Below, piece after piece: positions 45,696 through 49,716 of a stretch of DNA of 49,716 nt. Under the pieces are notes generated by a model, which was not told the DNA's origin, searched no databases, and saw nothing but the letters and a program-made list of their open reading frames with translations. The stretch comes from Oscillospiraceae bacterium (lineage in GTDB: Bacteria; Bacillota; Clostridia; Oscillospirales; Oscillospiraceae), in the NCBI GenBank assembly GCA_009782435.1, contig WRJA01000005.1:1-49716 (forward strand), in the 5' to 3' direction. Within the stretch, counting starts at the first letter, position 1. The number at the start of each line of letters is the position of its first letter. The position numbers and the translations under genes are program-made.

Positions 45696-45724
45696 ATAAT
45701 ACTATCCGTACCCGTTATTGTCAA
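45696..45724 (-). promoter_or_regulatory. Promoter of the DUF3048 lipoprotein gene
   Basis: On the minus strand, a perfect TTGACA (45724-45719) and TATTAT (45701-45696) are 17 bases apart, 36 bases before the ATG at 45660. Confidence 0.65.
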
Positions 45725-45777
45725 ATTCACGCCGCCTTATGCGTTTAGCCATGCTGCCGGAAAAAGGAGTTGTTTTT

Positions 45778-46326
45778 ATGGCCGTTTTATATGATGAAAT
45801 TGAATTATCCGCGAGAAAAGTCGCCGAAGAACTCATAATAAGCCCTTATCTTGCGCCGGGAGACGTAGTTGTGGTGGGTTGTTCCTCGGGAGAGATATGC
45901 GGCAGGGGCATGGGGCGCGGTCCGGATGCGGAGGCGGCTTCTGCGGTTTTTCGCGGTATAATGCCGGTTTTCGGCAAACATGGCCTTTTTTTGGCCGCTC
46001 AGTGCTGCGAACACTTGAATCGAGCTCTTGTCATCGAGCTTGAAGCGGCGGTCAAACACGGCTGTGAGATCGTCAGCGCCCGCCCTTATCCCGATGCCGG
46101 CGGGGCTTTCGCGGCGGCGGCATATGACGGCATGTCAAGGCCTGTTCTTGTTGAGAGCATAAGAGCCGCCGGCGGTATCGATATCGGGGGAACGCTGATA
46201 GGGATGCATATAAGAAACGTGGCGGTGCCTCTTGCTTTGTCGGTCAGGGAGATCGGATGCGCTCATGTTACGGCCGCGTACTCCAGACCCAAGCTGATAG
46301 GCGGGGCCAGGACAAAGTATGAATGA
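45778..46326 (+). CDS. YwlG family protein (TIGR01440/UPF0340)
   Basis: A cytoplasmic protein of 182 residues. It shows the family's core GDVVVVGCSSGEICG, AQCCEHLNRALV and DIGGTLIGMHI segments. The family is common in Firmicutes, and its biochemical role is unknown. I chose the ATG at 45778 because AAGGAG lies eight bases upstream; the frame stays open 60 bases farther upstream but without a site. No firm plus-strand promoter was found upstream. Confidence 0.92.
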   Translation: MAVLYDEIELSARKVAEELIISPYLAPGDVVVVGCSSGEICGRGMGRGPDAEAASAVFRGIMPVFGKHGLFLAAQCCEHLNRALVIELEAAVKHGCEIVSARPYPDAGGAFAAAAYDGMSRPVLVESIRAAGGIDIGGTLIGMHIRNVAVPLALSVREIGCAHVTAAYSRPKLIGGARTKYE

Positions 46327-46327
46327 G

Positions 46328-46372
46328 AAAAGCATCAAATTGACATGCTGAGAGCTTTTTGTTATTTTTTTC
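46328..46372 (+). terminator. Weak terminator after the YwlG gene
   Basis: AGCAT (46331-46335) can pair with ATGCT (46345-46349), with flanking AAAAGC/GCTTTT able to extend the fold, followed by two T-runs. The stem is short, so this is tentative. Confidence 0.35.
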
Positions 46373-46613
46373 GGTTTTTCTCCCAATACCCGGCAATCAC
46401 GCGCGACACAAGCACATAGACGGCTATCAGTCCTATGGCGTGGTACCAGCCGAAACTGACGCCTATGTAGAAGGCCGCCACTATCAGACCGAGTATCGAG
46501 ATAATAATAAAAGCTGATTTGATTTGTACGATCACGGCGTTGCTCAAAAAACAGAGAGTAACGATAAGCGAGGCGGCAAAGGTCGCCAGATAGAGTAAGA
46601 TGACCATATTCAT
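46362..46613 (-). CDS. Small membrane protein of unknown function
   Basis: A protein of 83 residues that is almost entirely hydrophobic, with three predicted membrane helices (~3-24, 29-49, 52-72) and a charged end WEKNRKK. I do not recognise the family. The ATG at 46613 has GGGAG about nine bases upstream; a TTG at 46637 is in frame but less well placed. It has its own promoter. Confidence 0.7.
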   Translation of the reverse strand: MNMVILLYLATFAASLIVTLCFLSNAVIVQIKSAFIIISILGLIVAAFYIGVSFGWYHAIGLIAVYVLVSRVIAGYWEKNRKK

Positions 46614-46675
46614 AAAGACTTTCTCCCGTGTGTTCAATATCTGTATTTCAGAAACCTGAGTTTTCTCTTCGATGT

Positions 46676-46704
46676 ATTATATTCTTTTAGTCGCTGCGCT
46701 TCAA
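46676..46704 (-). promoter_or_regulatory. Promoter of the small membrane protein gene
   Basis: On the minus strand, TTGAAG (46704-46699) and a perfect TATAAT (46681-46676) are 17 bases apart. The leader to the ATG is about 55 bases. Confidence 0.6.
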
Positions 46705-46718
46705 GATAAAATAACCGC

Positions 46719-46747
46719 TTGCGATTTGTTTTGCTCAAATGTATAAT
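46719..46747 (+). promoter_or_regulatory. Promoter of the ABM-SDR-TRAP cluster
   Basis: TTGCGA (46719-46724) and a perfect TATAAT (46742-46747) are 17 bases apart. The leader to 46870 is about 115 bases, long enough for an operator, but I saw no clear palindrome in it. It lies back to back with the minus-strand promoter. Confidence 0.55.
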
Positions 46748-46869
46748 AACCGATATCGGCGCAGATCGTGATACTGCGGCGGATCAAGCGCGCAAATCAG
46801 TTGAAAATACCGTACGAAGCGCGGGAAAATACATCATGATTTGATTGAGAGATAAAAGGAGGTGAGACT

Positions 46870-47169
46870 ATGTTGCTCGTTACTTGTGTCTATAAGATAA
46901 AACCCGGGCTGCGGGATGAATTCATGAAAATCATTTATAACGACGGTATCTTGGCGGAGACATTAAAGGAAAAAGGGAACCTCGGATACTCTTACTACTA
47001 TCCCGCGGACAACGAAACGGACGTGTTCATTATGGAACAGTGGGCCGACAGGGAAGTATGGGAAGCTCACAAGGTTGCTCCGCATATTCAAAAGCTTCAG
47101 GGGATAAAAGAAAAATACCTGACGGGATTTGAACCGGGGCTTCTCGGTGATTTTTCGGAACAAAAGTAA
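46870..47169 (+). CDS. ABM-fold protein (putative quinol monooxygenase family)
   Basis: A small cytoplasmic protein of 99 residues with a ferredoxin-like ABM/YgiN fold. It shows the pattern of a start strand LVTCVYKIKPG, a middle GNLGYSYYYPADN and FIMEQWADREVWEAH with the conserved histidine. In aerobes such proteins oxidise quinols, but here a role as isomerase or sugar-acid enzyme is equally possible. AGGAGG lies seven bases before the ATG. It leads a cluster with a dehydrogenase and a TRAP importer. Confidence 0.85.
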   Translation: MLLVTCVYKIKPGLRDEFMKIIYNDGILAETLKEKGNLGYSYYYPADNETDVFIMEQWADREVWEAHKVAPHIQKLQGIKEKYLTGFEPGLLGDFSEQK

Positions 47170-47197
47170 ATAATCAATATACAAGGAGGAATCATCC

Positions 47198-47965
47198 GTG
47201 TTATTAAAGGGAAAAGTCGCGGTGATCACGGGGGCCGCCTCAGGCATGGGGCGTGCAAGTACCCTGTTGTTCGCGAAGGAAGGCGCATCCGTTGTCGCTG
47301 CCGATCTGAATTTAGCCGGCGCCGAAGAGACTGTCAAAACTGTTAAGGATAACAAAGGGACCGCCATTGCCGTAAAAGCGGATATTTCGTCTGAGGAAGA
47401 CGTTAAGGCCATGGTCAAGGCGGCGGTTGACACTTACGGCAGAATCGATATTCTGTTTTGTATCGCGGGCTTCCCGGAGGCGGCGCAGAAGATAGGCGAG
47501 ATCCCGCTTTCTCAGGGTCAGAAAATATTCAGCGTCAATGTTTTGGGAACGTGGCTGTGCTGCAAATATGCCTATCCGGAGCTTAAGAAGACAGGCAACG
47601 GCGTTATTTTAACAATAGGCTCAGGCGCGGCTTTGCGTCCGCGCGGCGGCACCGCCCTCTATTCGGCGTCAAAAGGCGCTATCGTAACCATGACAAGGGC
47701 TCTTGCCAATGAATTCGCGCCGGAGGTGCGTGTGAATTGCATCATGCCCGGAGCGACCGATACTCCGATGATGAACCAATTCATACCGGGCTTCAACGAC
47801 ACCATAAAAAAGGCCGTGGCCGATTCCGTGCCGCTCAAAAAATTCGCTCAGCCCGAGGATATAGCTGAAATGGGCCTTTACCTTTCGTCGGACAAGGGCC
47901 GCGCGATCACGGGCGTTGAATATCTCGTAGACAACGGGCTTTCGATATCAAGAGGAAAAGAGTAA
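47198..47965 (+). CDS. SDR family NAD(P)-dependent dehydrogenase
   Basis: A classical short-chain dehydrogenase/reductase of 255 residues. The cofactor motif is TGAASGMG (11-18), with ADLN after strand 2 (the acidic Asp favours NAD). The catalytic Tyr155 and Lys159 lie in YSASK, with the catalytic Ser in the TIGSGAA segment. The C-terminal GVEYLVDNGLSIS is typical. The substrate is not readable; the TRAP importer beside it suggests a hydroxy acid, sugar acid or polyol. The start is GTG at 47198, eight bases after AAGGAGG. Confidence 0.95.
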   Translation: MLLKGKVAVITGAASGMGRASTLLFAKEGASVVAADLNLAGAEETVKTVKDNKGTAIAVKADISSEEDVKAMVKAAVDTYGRIDILFCIAGFPEAAQKIGEIPLSQGQKIFSVNVLGTWLCCKYAYPELKKTGNGVILTIGSGAALRPRGGTALYSASKGAIVTMTRALANEFAPEVRVNCIMPGATDTPMMNQFIPGFNDTIKKAVADSVPLKKFAQPEDIAEMGLYLSSDKGRAITGVEYLVDNGLSISRGKE

Positions 47966-47991
47966 GAAAAAGAATTCACGGAGGGATGACA

Positions 47992-49107
47992 ATGAAAAAG
48001 AATATTAAAGCGATGATCAGTTTGGTTTCGGTTGCGGCAATGGCGGCGCTTATTTTCGGCGGCTGCGCTCGATCCGGCAATAACGCCGGACCGGCAAGCG
48101 ATCACCCGACGCCGGAGAACCCCCTGACTCTTAAGCTCTCAATGCCTTTTCCCGAAATAATAGACATAGGCGAAGGGTATATCAAAGCGGCGGAAATGAT
48201 AAAAGAAGGCTCGGGCGGCGCGCTTGAACTGAAAATATATGCCGACGGTACGCTTCTTGCTTTTGACGATACTTTTCAGGGCGTGTCGACGGGCGTGGCT
48301 GATATAGGCTGGATCGCGCCGGCGAACATAGATTCAAATCTGCCTCTCAACCGGGTGTTCAGCATGACTTATCCGTATGTTCCCGGAGATATTTTCGTTC
48401 AGCGCAACAGCATTCTGGAAGCATATGATAAAATCCCGCAGCTGAGTGAAGAACTTGCTAAATTCAATTTGGTTTTATTGGACGCTCAAACATGCAGCCC
48501 GTGCGTAGTCGCTACAAATAAGACGTCGGTAAGGACAATGAACGACATAAGGGGACTGAAGCTCAACACGATAGGTATCGCCTCCGACTATTTTGCAAGC
48601 TTGGGCGCCGCGGCTGTAACTATCTCTGCGGGCGACTATTATCTTTCCATGGAAAGAGGCGTGATCGACGGCATGTATGACGGCGTAACGACTTTCCATA
48701 CCTTCCAGATGATGTCGTTGGTAAACAATATTTTGGTTTTCGGTTCGGAAAATAAAAGCAATACTTCGATCGTAAACGGAATGTCTGCCTGTCCGAACCC
48801 GACAGTCATGAATCTTGACACATGGTCAAAACTCAGCCCGGAGCAGCAAGCGCTTCTTAAGAACTCTATCGCTTTCGGAGTCGAGCAGGTGACCATGACG
48901 ATTTACGACGCGGATACAAAAAAGGCAATAAAGGAATTTGAGGACAGCGGAGTGGTATTTACATTCCTTGAGGGCAATGATCTTAAACCTTGGGTCGAAG
49001 CACAGGCCCCTGTACTGCAGCAGTGGATAGACGATACCACAGCGCTCGGCTATCCGGCCCGGGAAGTCTATGACGCAGTCAATCGCATCTACGATTCCGC
49101 CAAATAA
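47992..49107 (+). CDS. dctP: TRAP transporter solute-binding lipoprotein
   Basis: An extracellular solute receptor of the DctP family, 371 residues, with lipobox IFGGC (Cys25) that tethers it to the membrane. It captures an organic acid, usually through an arginine that clamps the carboxylate, and hands it to the DctQ/DctM membrane pair. GVADIGWIAP, GLKLNTIG and MERGVIDGMYDGV are the family's recognisable segments. I chose the ATG at 47992, seven bases after GGAGG; the ATG at 47986 is too close. It follows the SDR gene by 26 bases. Confidence 0.95.
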   Translation: MKKNIKAMISLVSVAAMAALIFGGCARSGNNAGPASDHPTPENPLTLKLSMPFPEIIDIGEGYIKAAEMIKEGSGGALELKIYADGTLLAFDDTFQGVSTGVADIGWIAPANIDSNLPLNRVFSMTYPYVPGDIFVQRNSILEAYDKIPQLSEELAKFNLVLLDAQTCSPCVVATNKTSVRTMNDIRGLKLNTIGIASDYFASLGAAAVTISAGDYYLSMERGVIDGMYDGVTTFHTFQMMSLVNNILVFGSENKSNTSIVNGMSACPNPTVMNLDTWSKLSPEQQALLKNSIAFGVEQVTMTIYDADTKKAIKEFEDSGVVFTFLEGNDLKPWVEAQAPVLQQWIDDTTALGYPAREVYDAVNRIYDSAK

Positions 49108-49127
49108 CAGACCGGGATCGTCAGCAG

Positions 49128-49163
49128 TGAACAAGGGCCGGTAATTACGCCGTCCCTTGTTCA
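49128..49163 (+). terminator. Hairpin between dctP and dctQ
   Basis: TGAACAAGGG (49128-49137) pairs perfectly with CCCTTGTTCA (49154-49163). It is followed by AATAAATCG and not a real T-run, so it may act as a partial terminator or as an RNA-stabilising stem after the highly expressed receptor gene. Confidence 0.55.
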
Positions 49164-49181
49164 AATAAATCGCAAACCAAA

Positions 49182-49203
49182 GGCCGGCGGCTGTCTGCCG
49201 GCC
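49182..49203 (+). other. Second GC-rich hairpin between dctP and dctQ
   Basis: GGCCGGC (49182-49188) pairs with GCCGGCC (49197-49203) around an 8-base loop, 12 bases before the GTG at 49215. It may lower translation or transcription of the permease relative to the receptor. Confidence 0.45.
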
Positions 49204-49235
49204 GGGAAAACGGAGTGATCGTTACGGAAAGGCTC

Positions 49236-49716
49236 ATGAAAGTCACAAAAAGACTTATAGAGGCTGTTAATGTGCTGTCCTGCGCGGCCATGGTCATTAT
49301 GATGCTCACGATAATTGCGGACGTTTTTCTTCGGATGTTCAGCCGTTATGTGCCGGGCCAATTGGAGATAGTCTCCTGCGGAATGGTGTGCGTTGTATGG
49401 TTCGCGGTAGGCAGATGCGCGCTTAAAGAGGAAATGATACAGGTGAACATATTCAAAGTCGGACCTGTCGTTGAATTTATAAATAAGCTTATCGTCATTG
49501 CTCTTTGCGCTGTGGCGACGATAGGAGCAGTTAAAGAAGGACTGATCGCCATGCGGCTCGGGACCGGCAGCAGCATTCTGAAAATACCCAAATACCCCTT
49601 TATGTGGGTGACGGCGTTCGGATTTTTCACTGTCATTTCAGCTGTTTCGGTTCTCCTGCTCTATGCTCGCCGAAAAAAACAAGACCCTGAAGCCTTGCCT
49701 GAAGAAGAATTAACCG
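49236..49716 (+). CDS. dctQ: TRAP transporter small permease, 3' end cut by window
   Basis: The DctQ-type subunit, at least 160 residues, with four membrane helices: one near 12-32 (VLSCAAMVIMMLTIIADVF), then near 46-62, 85-104 and 122-143. The family's R/D pattern after helix 1 (IADVFLRMFSRYV) and GRCALKEEMIQVN are present. No stop codon is reached by 49716. The ATG at 49236 follows AAAGG closely; GTG at 49215 is an in-frame alternative. The large permease dctM should follow beyond the window. Confidence 0.92.
   Translation, partial: MKVTKRLIEAVNVLSCAAMVIMMLTIIADVFLRMFSRYVPGQLEIVSCGMVCVVWFAVGRCALKEEMIQVNIFKVGPVVEFINKLIVIALCAVATIGAVKEGLIAMRLGTGSSILKIPKYPFMWVTAFGFFTVISAVSVLLLYARRKKQDPEALPEEELT

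Overview
The window looks like a chromosomal segment from an anaerobic, Gram-positive Firmicute of class Clostridia, probably an uncultured lineage. This is inferred, not shown. The clues are strong AGGAGG-type ribosome binding sites, sigma-A-type promoters, SLH-anchored surface proteins, a short HisG paired with HisZ, lipoproteins of the YerB type, a YwlG-family protein, a GldA/F/G-type ABC operon and a thioredoxin reductase relative that lacks NADPH motifs. Base composition is near 50% GC, except for a more GC-rich left edge.

Left edge (1-2.9 kb): the 3' part of a tandem AAA+ ATPase gene with foreign-looking codon use, then the C-terminal remnant of a large serine recombinase, then tRNA-Cys with its own consensus promoter and terminator. 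This reads as the decayed end of an integrated element beside a tRNA gene. Next (2.9-9.8 kb) come a transglutaminase-fold lipoprotein and glnS on the minus strand. They diverge from a redox/translation operon of thioredoxin reductase-like protein, thioredoxin and valS. The two promoters are back to back with overlapping -35 boxes.

Surface and sensing region (9.8-24 kb): a degenerate EAL-HDOD protein, then two very large SLH surface proteins transcribed divergently (1,177 aa with C-terminal SLH; 2,270 aa with N-terminal SLH), then a methyl-accepting chemotaxis protein. A plus-strand group follows (24.1-28.2 kb): PcrA/UvrD helicase, EamA transporter and an atypical metallo-beta-lactamase-fold protein.

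From 28.2 to 33.2 kb, the minus strand carries a tightly coupled operon: ABC ATPase, ABC-2 permease, GldG-like protein, DUF4340 protein and a corrinoid-binding protein. A P-type ATPase runs the other way from 33.5 kb. From 36.1 to 43.6 kb is a compact histidine operon, hisZ-G-D-C-B-H-A-F-IE. It makes every step from PRPP/ATP to histidine except histidinol-phosphate phosphatase. The right end holds TatD, a DUF3048 lipoprotein, a YwlG-family protein and a small membrane protein. Last is a plus-strand cluster of ABM-fold protein, SDR dehydrogenase, TRAP solute-binding protein and TRAP small permease (cut by the window edge), likely for uptake and oxidation of an organic acid.

I found no CRISPR array, no rRNA, no intact insertion sequence and no convincing riboswitch or T-box.
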